Positions 41,033 to 50,019 of a DNA stretch of 53,961 nucleotides are shown here, in pieces. The stretch is from an uncultured Lachnospiraceae bacterium (GTDB lineage Bacteria > Bacillota > Clostridia > Lachnospirales > Lachnospiraceae). The stretch spans positions 1 through 53,961 of the forward strand of contig CAKRNW010000002.1 of assembly GCA_934371505.1 (NCBI GenBank). The letters run 5' to 3'. Made by a program: the position numbers and the translations under genes. Position 1 is the stretch's first letter. Each line of letters opens with the position of its first letter. A model generated the notes under the pieces. It was not told where the DNA came from, made no database searches, and worked only from the letters and a program-made list of their open reading frames with translations.

Positions 41033-41995
41033 ATGACAAACTTACTTGTAATGAAAGAGTACCTCAAGCATTTTTATTCCAAATATGAGATTTATATCCA
41101 GCCTGTGGCAAAATTTTTACTGGCCTTTGTCAGTCTGCAGCTGATTAACAGCAAACTGGGCTTCATGGGATCGATTGATCATGTAGCGATTGTGCTGGTG
41201 GTGGCACTGATGTGCTCTTTCCTTCCCAGAACCTTTATTGTCCTGTTCAGCGCACTTTTTATCCTGCTTCATCTGTACGAGATGGGAATTGAGTGTGCGA
41301 TTGTGGCACTGGTACTGTTTCTGGTGATGTTTCTGTTATATTTCCGCTTTGCATCGAAAGATGTGCTGGCAGTAGTACTGACACCGATCTGCTTTGCTTT
41401 AAAGATTCCTTATGTGATCCCGATTGCTTTTGGACTGGTTGGCACACCCTACTCCATAGTATCAGTGGGATGCGGCATTGTTACCTATTATCTGGTACAC
41501 TATATGTCCGGCAATGCAGCTGCCATTCATGGAATGGGGACTGACGAAACAGCGACCAGACTGCGTTATGTACTGGATGGAATTGTGGGAAATAAGACCA
41601 TGATTCTGATGCTGGTGGCTTTTGCCATTACGATTGTTGTGGTGTATTCTATTCGGAGATTGTCCATTGACCACTCCTGGCAGATTGCCATACTTGCCGG
41701 AATATTGACAGATCTGATGATTCTTCTGGTGGGCGATTTGATTTATGACACCAATATCTCCATTTTGGGAATGATTGCCGGCGCAATCCTGGCAGCAGCA
41801 GTAGGAGAGGCAGTAGTGTTTCTATGCTTTAATGTGGATTATAGCCGCACGGAGCGTGTCCAGTTTGAGGATGATGAGTATTACTACTATGTGAAGGCTG
41901 TGCCGAAGATTACCATTGCCAAACCTTCCAAAAATGTTAAGAGAATCAATACACCACAGCGTTCACAGGGCAGCAGCTCTGTACATAAAAAATAA
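41033..41995 (+). CDS. polytopic membrane protein upstream of cdaA, unrecognised
   Basis: The 320-aa protein has about nine hydrophobic segments in two blocks (residues about 25-155 and 195-270), separated by a loop with GNAAAIHGMGTDETATRLRYVLDG, and a tyrosine-rich acidic patch followed by a basic tail (RTERVQFEDDEYYYYVKAVPKITIAKPSKNVKR). No transporter motif was recognised. ATG 41033 follows GGAGAGA. Only 17 bp separate it from cdaA, so an accessory function in c-di-AMP synthesis or envelope growth is possible (inference from position). Confidence 0.82.
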   Translation: MTNLLVMKEYLKHFYSKYEIYIQPVAKFLLAFVSLQLINSKLGFMGSIDHVAIVLVVALMCSFLPRTFIVLFSALFILLHLYEMGIECAIVALVLFLVMFLLYFRFASKDVLAVVLTPICFALKIPYVIPIAFGLVGTPYSIVSVGCGIVTYYLVHYMSGNAAAIHGMGTDETATRLRYVLDGIVGNKTMILMLVAFAITIVVVYSIRRLSIDHSWQIAILAGILTDLMILLVGDLIYDTNISILGMIAGAILAAAVGEAVVFLCFNVDYSRTERVQFEDDEYYYYVKAVPKITIAKPSKNVKRINTPQRSQGSSSVHKK

Positions 41996-42012
41996 AAGAT
42001 GACAGGATTGAT

Positions 42013-42879
42013 TTGGGAATGCAGCAATTAAACAGCTTTGCAGAAAAATATCTGACCAACTTGCATATCCCGTTTATACAAGTGACAGATATTTTGGAGA
42101 TTATTATTATCTCTTTCTTGGTTTATCATATTTTACTCTGGATCAAACAAACCAGAGCCTGGGCCCTCCTGAAGGGTCTCATTGTCATTCTTGTATTTCT
42201 GTTTATCGCCGTTTTGTTTAATATGACGACGATTCTATGGATTGCTCAAAATGTGTTTTCTATTGCGATGATTGCCCTTGTTGTCATGCTCCAGCCGGAA
42301 CTTCGGAAAGCACTGGAGGAATTGGGAAGGAAAAATTTCTTTTCTTCCATGCTTGTGGATAAAAAGGATGTCAATAAGCTGTCTGCACGTACCATTAATG
42401 AAATTGTAAAAGCATGTGTGGAGATGGGAAAGGTGCGCACAGGCGCACTGATTGTTGTGGAAAAAATGCAGTCTCTGGCGGATTACGAACGCACCGGTAT
42501 TGAAGTGGACGGGCTCGTTTCCAGTCAGCTGCTGATTAATATCTTTGAAAAAAACACGCCGCTCCATGATGGCGCGGTCATCATACGCGAGAACCGGGTG
42601 ACATCAGCAACCTGTTATCTTCCGCTGTCAGATAATATGGCACTCAGTAAGGAACTTGGAACACGGCATCGTGCGGGAATTGGTATTTCCGAAGTGACAG
42701 ATTCTGTTACAGTCATTGTGTCGGAGGAAACCGGAAAAATCAGTGTGGCACATGAGGGAGAACTGGAGACTGGTCTGGATGCAGACCGCCTTCGTGAATG
42801 CCTTACCAATCTCACACTGGAACCGGGAGATGAAGAGGAAAAGAAGCGTTTCCCCTGGAAAGGAAGGGCGAGGAAATGA
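42013..42879 (+). CDS. cdaA: diadenylate cyclase CdaA
   Basis: The 288-aa membrane-bound DAC enzyme makes c-di-AMP from two ATP. Three N-terminal transmembrane segments (about 22-92) precede the catalytic domain with DGA (186-188) and RHR (218-220) motifs intact. The start is TTG 42013 (AGGA 6 nt upstream) or ATG 42019. It overlaps cdaR by ATGA, and glmM follows, the conserved cdaA-cdaR-glmM operon linking c-di-AMP with wall precursor supply and osmotic or potassium homeostasis. Confidence 0.95.
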   Translation: MGMQQLNSFAEKYLTNLHIPFIQVTDILEIIIISFLVYHILLWIKQTRAWALLKGLIVILVFLFIAVLFNMTTILWIAQNVFSIAMIALVVMLQPELRKALEELGRKNFFSSMLVDKKDVNKLSARTINEIVKACVEMGKVRTGALIVVEKMQSLADYERTGIEVDGLVSSQLLINIFEKNTPLHDGAVIIRENRVTSATCYLPLSDNMALSKELGTRHRAGIGISEVTDSVTVIVSEETGKISVAHEGELETGLDADRLRECLTNLTLEPGDEEEKKRFPWKGRARK

Positions 42880-44189
42880 AGAAAAACAAGTGGACCCGCA
42901 ACATGGGACTGAAAATCATTTCTGTATTGTTTGCAATTTCCCTCTGGCTGGTTGTAGTCAATATGAATGATCCGGTGACTTCCCACAGATATACCAACAT
43001 CCCGGTGAATTTTCTGAACACCGCTGCCCTTACCAATGCGGGAGAGGTCTATGAGGTGCTGGACGGCACGGATGTGATTAATTCGGTTACCATTACAGCG
43101 CAGCGCTCTATCCTGGATCTCATTGACTCCAGTGACATCGTAGCCACAGCGGATTTTGCCGAAGATCTGCAGGAAGATGGGACTGTAAATATCCAGCTGA
43201 GCCTTAGCCGGTATAATTCAAAAATCTCTTCTATGAAAGGCAGTATTGATAAGGTAAAATTGAATATAGAAACCAAGAAAACCCTGCAGCTTGTTTTGAA
43301 GGCAACTACCTCAGGTACGGTGGCGGTAGGCTGTATGGTGGGCAATATCACTACCGATCAGAACCTGGTACGAATTGAAGGACCGGAATCCGTGGTATCT
43401 TCCATCTCTAAGGCTTCCGTAAATGTAGATGTATCGGGGGCGAACAGTACGGTGGCAACCTATGCTAATGTAGTCCTGTATGATGCAGACGGAAATGAGG
43501 TGACGCATCCTGCACTGACCAAAAACTGTGACCAGGTGCGTGTGACGGTGGAAATTCTCAACACCAAAGAAGTGCCTGTCAGCATGACAGTGATGGGAAC
43601 ACCTGCTTCCGGTTATCTGGCAAGTGGTGAGATCACCACCGATCCGGAGATGGTGCGTATTGCAGGCGCTGCCACGAATCTGGCGAAAATTGATTCCATC
43701 ACAGTACCGGAAACGGAACTGAATGTTACCGGACAGTCTGAGGATATGACGGTATATGTGAACCTCACAAGTTATTTACCCAGTGGGATCACCTGGGCGG
43801 ATTCGTCATTTAATGGAACGGTAATGGTTACAATTTCCATCGAAAAGGCGGAGCAGCGTACCTTGACTATACCCCAGACCTCCGCTGTTGTTGTTAATGT
43901 ACCGGATGGATTTACGGCGGAGCTGCAGATCGGACATAATGATAGTGAGAATTTTGAAGTTCAGGTAATTGGTTTACCGGAAAACGTGGATCATATTCGG
44001 GAGTCTGATGTGGTGGGCTATATTGATATGAACAGCTTTATGGCAGACCGGGAATTATCAGGTCCGGAGGAACTACAGCCCGGAACTTATCAGGTAGAAC
44101 TCCTGTTTAATAACCTGAACGGAACGGAACTGGTGCATCCTGTAAATGCACAGCTGATCATTACTGCGGATGACGAAGAAGAACAGTAA
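42876..44189 (+). CDS. cdaR: CdaA regulator CdaR (YbbR-domain protein)
   Basis: The 437-aa protein has one N-terminal membrane segment (about residues 10-30, LKIISVLFAISLWLVVVNMND) and four extracytoplasmic YbbR-type beta domains, recognisable from repeated 'VP/V..T..G......G....P..V.I.GP' patterns (for example around residues 125-190 and 215-300). CdaR binds CdaA and tunes its activity. It starts inside the cdaA stop codon. Confidence 0.93.
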   Translation: MKKNKWTRNMGLKIISVLFAISLWLVVVNMNDPVTSHRYTNIPVNFLNTAALTNAGEVYEVLDGTDVINSVTITAQRSILDLIDSSDIVATADFAEDLQEDGTVNIQLSLSRYNSKISSMKGSIDKVKLNIETKKTLQLVLKATTSGTVAVGCMVGNITTDQNLVRIEGPESVVSSISKASVNVDVSGANSTVATYANVVLYDADGNEVTHPALTKNCDQVRVTVEILNTKEVPVSMTVMGTPASGYLASGEITTDPEMVRIAGAATNLAKIDSITVPETELNVTGQSEDMTVYVNLTSYLPSGITWADSSFNGTVMVTISIEKAEQRTLTIPQTSAVVVNVPDGFTAELQIGHNDSENFEVQVIGLPENVDHIRESDVVGYIDMNSFMADRELSGPEELQPGTYQVELLFNNLNGTELVHPVNAQLIITADDEEEQ

Positions 44190-44210
44190 TGAGGAAAGGA
44201 TTGCTTTAGA

Positions 44211-45560
44211 ATGGCTAGATTATTTGGAACAGATGGAGTGCGTGGTGTGGCGAACGAGGAGCTGACACCGATACTTGCAATGCAGCTGGGGCAGGCAGGT
44301 GCCTGTGTCCTTACCAGAGAGCATGAGCATAAGCCTACGATTATGGTAGGATGTGATACCCGTATTTCCGGGGATATGCTTGCCAATGCGCTGATGGCAG
44401 GTGCATGCTCCGTGGGTGCCAACTGTGTATATGTAGGTGTAATTCCCACACCGGCAGTTGCTTATCTGACCAAGAAGTACAAGGTCGATGCAGGGGTTGT
44501 GATTTCTGCCTCCCACAATCCCGTGGAGTTTAACGGAATTAAATTTTTTGACGGAAACGGCTTTAAGCTTCCGGATGAATTGGAAGACGAGATTGAAGCC
44601 ATGATTAAAAACGGTATGCAGGGAGTTAAGTTTCCCATTGGCTCCGGCGTAGGTAAAATCAAATACCGCACAGATGCCAGAGAAGAATATATCAACCATG
44701 CAATGCGGGCAGTAAATGTGGATCTTACCGGACTGAAAATGGTGGTGGACTGTGCAGAGGGTGCATCCTTCTACACTTCCGTGGAAACCTTCCGGGAACT
44801 GGGTGGCGAGGTGGTAGCCATTCATAACAATCCTGATGGAACCAATATCAATGCAAATTGTGGTTCTACTCATATGGAAGAACTGCAGGCGAGAGTGGTT
44901 TATGAGAAAGCGGATCTGGGTCTTGCCTTTGATGGGGATGCCGATCGACTCATTGCCGTGGATGAAAACGGAAAAATCGTAGATGGTGACCAGATTATGG
45001 CAATCGTGGGCAATCACATGAAGACCCAGGGCAAATTAAAGAAAAACACCATTGTGGCTACCATTATGAGTAATCTGGGATTCTTCCTGATGGGAGAGAA
45101 GAATGGCATTAAGATTGAGCAGACCAAGGTAGGTGACCGTTACGTGCTGGAGCGTATGAGAGAGATTGGGGCCAGCCTGGGTGGTGAACAGTCCGGACAT
45201 ATTATTTTCCTGGACGAGAATACCACCGGTGATGGCTTACTCAGTGCCCTGCACCTGCTGCAGGTACTGGTGGAAACCGGCAAATCCCTGTCTGAGCTGA
45301 GCAAGGTAATGGAAGTACTTCCACAGGCACTGGTGAATGCTTCTGTGCCTAATCACAAAAAAGAGAGTTTTATGGAATATCCGGAGATTGCAGAGGCAAT
45401 CAGGAAGCTGAATGAACGCTTTGACGGCGAGGGAAGAGTGCTGATCCGTCCCTCCGGCACAGAACCCATGGTTCGTGTCATGATTGAAGGCAAAGATCAG
45501 AAATTAATTGACAGTGAAGCCGAAAAACTGGCGGCACTGATTCAGGATGTCATGTTCTAG
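44211..45560 (+). CDS. glmM: phosphoglucosamine mutase GlmM
   Basis: The 449-aa enzyme interconverts glucosamine-6-P and glucosamine-1-P for UDP-GlcNAc synthesis. The phospho-serine loop ISASHNPVEFNG (S101), metal motif DGDADR, substrate loop GGEQSGHI, and phosphate-binding RPSGTEPMVRVM are all present. In Bacillus and Lactococcus GlmM binds CdaA and restrains it; the operon order here fits. GGAAAGG precedes the ATG. Confidence 0.96.
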   Translation: MARLFGTDGVRGVANEELTPILAMQLGQAGACVLTREHEHKPTIMVGCDTRISGDMLANALMAGACSVGANCVYVGVIPTPAVAYLTKKYKVDAGVVISASHNPVEFNGIKFFDGNGFKLPDELEDEIEAMIKNGMQGVKFPIGSGVGKIKYRTDAREEYINHAMRAVNVDLTGLKMVVDCAEGASFYTSVETFRELGGEVVAIHNNPDGTNINANCGSTHMEELQARVVYEKADLGLAFDGDADRLIAVDENGKIVDGDQIMAIVGNHMKTQGKLKKNTIVATIMSNLGFFLMGEKNGIKIEQTKVGDRYVLERMREIGASLGGEQSGHIIFLDENTTGDGLLSALHLLQVLVETGKSLSELSKVMEVLPQALVNASVPNHKKESFMEYPEIAEAIRKLNERFDGEGRVLIRPSGTEPMVRVMIEGKDQKLIDSEAEKLAALIQDVMF

Positions 45561-45567
45561 CTTTCGC

Positions 45568-45596
45568 TTGTGTATCATGCAGGTGAGTGCTATAAT
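45568..45596 (+). promoter_or_regulatory. promoter of the HPr gene
   Basis: TTGTGT (45568-45573) and perfect TATAAT (45591-45596) are 17 bp apart, about 35 bp before the ATG at 45632. Confidence 0.7.
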
Positions 45597-45631
45597 AATC
45601 AAGTAGGACTATTTTAAGGAGGAAACGCAAC

Positions 45632-45895
45632 ATGGTAAGCCAGAAAGTTGTTATAAAGAACCCAACCGGCCTACACCTAAGACCCGCCGGAATCCTATGC
45701 AAAGAAGCAATGAAATTCAAATCACTAATCACATTTACTTTTCGTGAGAACACAGCGAATGCCAAGAGCGTATTAAGCGTTCTGGGAGCATGCGTGAAGT
45801 GTGGCGATGAAATTACCATTATTTGTGAAGGCGCGGATGAACAGGAGGCACTGAAGTCCCTGGTTCAGGAAATTGAAAGCGGTCTTGGCGAATAA
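45632..45895 (+). CDS. ptsH: phosphocarrier protein HPr
   Basis: The 87-aa protein carries both regulatory sites of Gram-positive HPr: the phospho-histidine in PTGLHLRPAG (H15) and Ser-46 in NAKSVLSVLG (S46). It passes phosphate from enzyme I to sugar permeases and, when phosphorylated on S46, works with CcpA. No ptsI is adjacent. It is monocistronic by its own promoter and terminator. Compare the H15-less relative at 3424. Confidence 0.93.
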   Translation: MVSQKVVIKNPTGLHLRPAGILCKEAMKFKSLITFTFRENTANAKSVLSVLGACVKCGDEITIICEGADEQEALKSLVQEIESGLGE

Positions 45896-45911
45896 ATAAC
45901 AAGGATTTACG

Positions 45912-45940
45912 GCCCATTGTTCTCACAATGGGTCTTTTTT
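45912..45940 (+). terminator. terminator after HPr
   Basis: CCCATTGT pairs with ACAATGGG around the loop TCTC, followed by TCTTTTTT. It lies between HPr and leuA. Confidence 0.85.
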
Positions 45941-46007
45941 ATAGGAGGAAAATCCTTTCCTCACCATGGGGTTCGGATTTTGCTTCGCAAAACAAGGAGG
46001 ATTTAAC

Positions 46008-47687
46008 ATGTTAAACTATGCGCGGTATAAGAGAAATCCGGTGATTCATTATCCGGAACGTGAGTGGCCCAATAAAGAGATTGAAAAGGCGCCCATCTGG
46101 TGCAGCGTGGATCTGCGTGATGGCAACCAGGCTTTGATTGACCCTATGGTTGTAGAAGAGAAGATCGAGATGTTCCAGTATCTGGTAAAGCTGGGCTTTA
46201 AGGAAATCGAAGTGGGATTCCCCGCAGCCAGCCAGATTGAGTTTGATTTTCTGCGTCAGTTGATTGACCGGAAACTGATTCCCGATGATGTGAAGGTTCA
46301 GGTACTGACCCAGTGCCGTGAGGAACTGATTGACCGTACTTTCGAGGCAATCGAGGGCTGCAGCCAGGCGATTGTACATATTTACAATTCTACCTCTACC
46401 TTACAGCGTGATGTGGTGTTCCACATGGATAAGGAGCATATCACAGAAATCGCAGTCAATGGAACCAAAATGGTAAAAGAGCGTGCAGCCAAATTCCCTG
46501 GAAAGATTATTCTGGAGTATTCCCCGGAGAGCTTTACCGGAACGGAACTGGACTATGCACTGGAGATTTGTACTGCCGTACAGGAAACCTGGGGTGCTAC
46601 CAGGGAAGACCCCATTATCATCAATCTGCCCTCCACCGTAGAAATGAACACCCCCAACGTGTATGCAGACCAGATTGAGTGGATGGATCATCACTTCAAA
46701 AACCGTGATACCATTATTTTGAGCGTACACCCCCACAATGACCGTGGTACCGGTGTGGCAAGTGCGGAGCTGGCATTGTTAGCCGGTGCGGAGCGTGTGG
46801 AAGGAACCTTATTCGGTAACGGTGAGCGTACCGGTAATGTGGATGTGCTTAACATTGCATATAATATGTTTTCTCAGGGTATTAATCCGGAACTGGCACT
46901 GGAGCATGTGAATGAGAGCATCGAGCTCTATGAGCGTTGCTGTAAGATCCCGATTCATCCCAGACATCCCTATGCCGGCAAACTGGTGTTTACCGCATTT
47001 TCCGGTTCCCATCAGGATGCGATCAACAAAGGTGTGCAGGCTATGAGGGAGCGCAACAGCCAGTACTGGGAAGTTCCTTACCTTCCCATTGATCCTGCAG
47101 ATATCGGAAGAGAATACGAACCCATCGTTCGTATTAATTCCCAGTCCGGGAAAGGCGGCGTAGCCTTTGTGATGGATACTTACTTTGGATTTAAGCTCCC
47201 TAAGGGCATGCATAAGGAATTTGCCAATGTCATCCAGAAAATCTCTGAGAAACAGGGAGAGGTATCTCCGGATCAGATTATGAACTGCTTTAGAGCAGAA
47301 TATCTGGATAAAAAAGAACCTCTGCACTTCTCCAGACTGCGTGTGGATGATCTCAGCGGTGAGGTTCAGACGGAATTTGACACCAAAGTTACGGTTGTAT
47401 ATAAGGATCATGGCGTAGAGAAATCCTTTGAGGCTGTTGGTAACGGTCCTATTGATGCAGTCCGCCGTGGTATTGCAGAAAATCTGAATCTGGATATCAA
47501 GATTCTGGACTACGAGGAGCATGCACTGCAGAGTGGTTCTAACTCTCAGGCAGCAGCTTATATCCATATGCTGGATGCGGATACCGGTCGTGTGACCTAC
47601 GGTGTAGGTGTCAGCTCCAACATTACCAGAGCATCTGTGCGTGCCATCTTCTCAGCACTGAACAGATTAGGACTGGGTGATAAGTAA
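46008..47687 (+). CDS. leuA: 2-isopropylmalate synthase LeuA
   Basis: The 559-aa enzyme condenses acetyl-CoA with 2-ketoisovalerate in leucine synthesis. The TIM-barrel core has the DRE-like start SVDLRDGNQAL, and the HxH metal motif in SVHPHNDRGTG; the C-terminal LeuA allosteric domain (leucine feedback) is complete. It is the longer LeuA type that begins with 'YARYKRNPVIHYPEREWPNKEIEKAP'. ATG 46008 is preceded by AAGGAGG; an upstream ATG at 45966 has none. leuBCD are not nearby. The short leader contains GAGGAAA/TTTCCTC. Confidence 0.95.
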   Translation: MLNYARYKRNPVIHYPEREWPNKEIEKAPIWCSVDLRDGNQALIDPMVVEEKIEMFQYLVKLGFKEIEVGFPAASQIEFDFLRQLIDRKLIPDDVKVQVLTQCREELIDRTFEAIEGCSQAIVHIYNSTSTLQRDVVFHMDKEHITEIAVNGTKMVKERAAKFPGKIILEYSPESFTGTELDYALEICTAVQETWGATREDPIIINLPSTVEMNTPNVYADQIEWMDHHFKNRDTIILSVHPHNDRGTGVASAELALLAGAERVEGTLFGNGERTGNVDVLNIAYNMFSQGINPELALEHVNESIELYERCCKIPIHPRHPYAGKLVFTAFSGSHQDAINKGVQAMRERNSQYWEVPYLPIDPADIGREYEPIVRINSQSGKGGVAFVMDTYFGFKLPKGMHKEFANVIQKISEKQGEVSPDQIMNCFRAEYLDKKEPLHFSRLRVDDLSGEVQTEFDTKVTVVYKDHGVEKSFEAVGNGPIDAVRRGIAENLNLDIKILDYEEHALQSGSNSQAAAYIHMLDADTGRVTYGVGVSSNITRASVRAIFSALNRLGLGDK

Positions 47688-47720
47688 ACAGTGTGTGGAA
47701 TAAAGGAAAACGGCAATATA

Positions 47721-47754
47721 AAAATCCCCTGGAATTAAAACTCCAGGGGATTTT
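47721..47754. terminator. bidirectional terminator between leuA and the DUF3048 gene
   Basis: AAAATCCCCTGGA and TCCAGGGGATTTT form a 13-bp stem around ATTAAAAC. T-rich sequence follows on both strands, so it can end the two convergent transcripts. Confidence 0.88.
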
Positions 47755-47786
47755 CGTTAAGAACATATGGAAGGTTCAGACACAGC

Positions 47787-48944
47787 TTAGTTGATCTCCA
47801 TGCTGCTCCATCCATCGGAGGGAACCAGCGCAATGTAGGTTTTGCCGGTATTCATTTCGATCTGTTCACCGGTAGTCTTGTCAAGAAATACGGTCATGTC
47901 AGACTCGCCGGACTTGATCCATTTGATAGGAACGGCCTTGCCACCGGTGAGATAGTAACCATTACGGCCACTGTCGATGCAGTTGTAAATCAGATAACCA
48001 TGCTCATCCAACTGGGAGAAGGTACAATCCTGCAACAATACGTTGGTGAAGGTCAGCTGCGCACCGGTATCAGCGTCCTTGTGAGCCTCTCCATATTCAT
48101 AGTAATCATAAGTGCCGGTTTCCTCATTATATTTCAGAGTGGAACTGTTGTGAGGAAAAGGAAGCTTTACCTCCGTTGCATTGATGGAGTCACTTCTGCC
48201 GGTCAGATCCAGAGTCTCGTCGGAGAATTTAAAGTGGCCACCCTGATAATACTGGTTATAGGTGGCGCTGAAATTGGTTTTTTCCAGACGCTGTTTCAAT
48301 CCGTCAAAGGATTTACCGGTCTTGGGATTGCTGTAGGAATCATAAGTCAGATATTCGGTAAATTCTGCGCTTTTCCCGTTGCTGAAACGGGCGAAACCAC
48401 CACTTAAGTTACTGGTATATCCTTTGGAGACATACTGGTCAATGTAGAAAGGCCCGCCATCGTGGATCAGGATCGCATTCCACTCAGCTGCAAGCAATAA
48501 GTTGGTGGGTCGGGTGCTTCGGATACTTCCTAACTGTTCGATCTTTTCGTAATCTTTTACGATTGCCATAAGACGGGTTACACGGCTGTTTTCTGTACTG
48601 TTCATGATTTCATAAACCACATCAGCCTGTGCCGTGCCATAGTGGGGAAGGGCAATTTTTTCATTGTCGATCATCACCGCGACAGGACGCTGCTCCTTCA
48701 GGCTTTCGTCGATCCACTCGTTGGTGATTTCGCTGCGATACATACCATCGTGATTTTCTTCGGCAGTCGCTTCGCTGTTCTCTTGTGTATCCCCGGCGGG
48801 TAACTGATCTTCAGCGGGAAGTGTTTCCCAGGCAGTGGTTTCTTCTGTCATGTTGCCGGTTTCTTTTGAATCGCTTTTGCCACAGCCACTGAGAGCGAGA
48901 GACAGGGATAAAGCTGTCAACAGTAATATATGTTGTCTTTTCAT
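47787..48944 (-). CDS. DUF3048 lipoprotein (YerB-like)
   Basis: The 385-aa secreted lipoprotein has a signal peptide ending in the lipobox LALSGC. A low-complexity linker is followed by the DUF3048 domains: 'RPVAVMIDNEKIALPHYGTAQADVVYEIMNSTENSRVTRLMAIV', 'LGSIRSTRPTNLLLAAEWNAILIHDGG', and a C-terminal strand-rich part. Function is unknown for the family. ATG 48944 is chosen because AGGAGG lies 7 nt upstream. It is a single gene with its own promoter, divergent from rfbD. Confidence 0.92.
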   Translation of the reverse strand: MKRQHILLLTALSLSLALSGCGKSDSKETGNMTEETTAWETLPAEDQLPAGDTQENSEATAEENHDGMYRSEITNEWIDESLKEQRPVAVMIDNEKIALPHYGTAQADVVYEIMNSTENSRVTRLMAIVKDYEKIEQLGSIRSTRPTNLLLAAEWNAILIHDGGPFYIDQYVSKGYTSNLSGGFARFSNGKSAEFTEYLTYDSYSNPKTGKSFDGLKQRLEKTNFSATYNQYYQGGHFKFSDETLDLTGRSDSINATEVKLPFPHNSSTLKYNEETGTYDYYEYGEAHKDADTGAQLTFTNVLLQDCTFSQLDEHGYLIYNCIDSGRNGYYLTGGKAVPIKWIKSGESDMTVFLDKTTGEQIEMNTGKTYIALVPSDGWSSMEIN

Positions 48945-48984
48945 GTAAATTCCTCCTGATGAGATATCTTGTGTCGACGAAACC

Positions 48985-49014
48985 ATTTTACCATAGATAT
49001 CGTACCTCCCACAA
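48985..49014 (-). promoter_or_regulatory. promoter of the DUF3048 gene
   Basis: On the minus strand TTGTGG (49014-49009) and TAAAAT (48990-48985) are spaced 18 bp, about 40 bp upstream of the ATG. Confidence 0.65.
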
Positions 49015-49075
49015 GTTCATCTGTTGAAATCTTTTCTTAATTATTTAGTAAGACCCGGAAAAAAGAGGGGAATGA

Positions 49076-49104
49076 TTGCAAAACCGGACTGCCTTTGGTA
49101 AAAT
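49076..49104 (+). promoter_or_regulatory. promoter of rfbD
   Basis: TTGCAA (49076-49081) and TAAAAT (49099-49104) have 17-bp spacing, about 40 bp before the start at 49146. Confidence 0.75.
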
Positions 49105-49145
49105 ATAAAAAGTAACGCTTTATGACTTGGAGGTCATTAAAAATA

Positions 49146-49994
49146 ATGAAAAAAATTATTGTCACAGGCTGCAACGGGCAGCTTGGCAGAGCAATCAATA
49201 AGGAACTGGAAAATCATAAGGAATATGAACGGATCAACACGGATGTGGCAGAACTGGATATCACCAGTATCGAAAAAGTGCTTGAAATGACCCGGGAGGT
49301 TCATCCCTATGCCATCATCAACTGTGCAGCCCACACCGGAGTGGATGCCTGTGAAAGCCAGCAGGATCTGGCATATCGTATCAATGCCATTGGTCCCAGA
49401 AACCTGAGTATTGCGGCAGCTGAAACCGGAGCAAAGCTGATTCACGTTTCTACGGATTATGTATTTCCCGGAGATGTGGCAGAGAAGCCTTTGACGGAAT
49501 TTGATCCGGTGGGACCGAAAGGAATGTATGGCAAAACCAAACTGGCAGGGGAACAGTTTGTGAAAGAGTTTGCACAGAACTATTTTATTCTGCGTACCGC
49601 ATGGCTCTATGGAGATGGAAAAAACTTTATTAAAACCATGCTCCGTCTGTCAGAGGATCATGACACGCTGAAGGTGGTTAACGACCAGTTTGGCACTCCC
49701 ACCAGCGCATCTGAGCTGGCAAAAGCCATTTGCTATTTGCTGCCAACCGAAAATTATGGCCTGTTTCATGCCACCTGCGAAGGTGACACCAACTGGGCTG
49801 ACTTTGCCCGTTATATTTTTAAGCGTGCGGGAAAGAGCACGGAGGTGATAGGAATCAGCACAGAAGAATACAATGCCCCGGCATATCGTCCCGCCTATTC
49901 TATTCTTGAAAATTATATGTTGAAACTGACTACGGATTTCAGGTTCAAGGATTGGGAAGAAGCTTTCGGAGAGTATATTAAAACACTGGTATAA
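49146..49994 (+). CDS. rfbD: dTDP-4-dehydrorhamnose reductase RfbD
   Basis: The 282-aa short-chain reductase makes dTDP-L-rhamnose in the last step of the pathway. NAD(P)-binding GCNGQLG is at the N-terminus; the active-site HVSTDYVF and YGKTK are present. GGAGGT lies 11 nt before the ATG. rfbA, rfbB and rfbC are not in the window, so the rest of the pathway must be elsewhere. It is followed after 25 bp by an HD-GYP gene. Confidence 0.92.
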   Translation: MKKIIVTGCNGQLGRAINKELENHKEYERINTDVAELDITSIEKVLEMTREVHPYAIINCAAHTGVDACESQQDLAYRINAIGPRNLSIAAAETGAKLIHVSTDYVFPGDVAEKPLTEFDPVGPKGMYGKTKLAGEQFVKEFAQNYFILRTAWLYGDGKNFIKTMLRLSEDHDTLKVVNDQFGTPTSASELAKAICYLLPTENYGLFHATCEGDTNWADFARYIFKRAGKSTEVIGISTEEYNAPAYRPAYSILENYMLKLTTDFRFKDWEEAFGEYIKTLV

Positions 49995-50019
49995 GGTATA
50001 AACAGAAGAGGGATGGGGC

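Noticed and set aside
44220..45017. 265-codon open frame on the minus strand inside glmM
   Set aside because: Antisense to glmM, with low-complexity His/Cys-rich translation typical of shadow frames.
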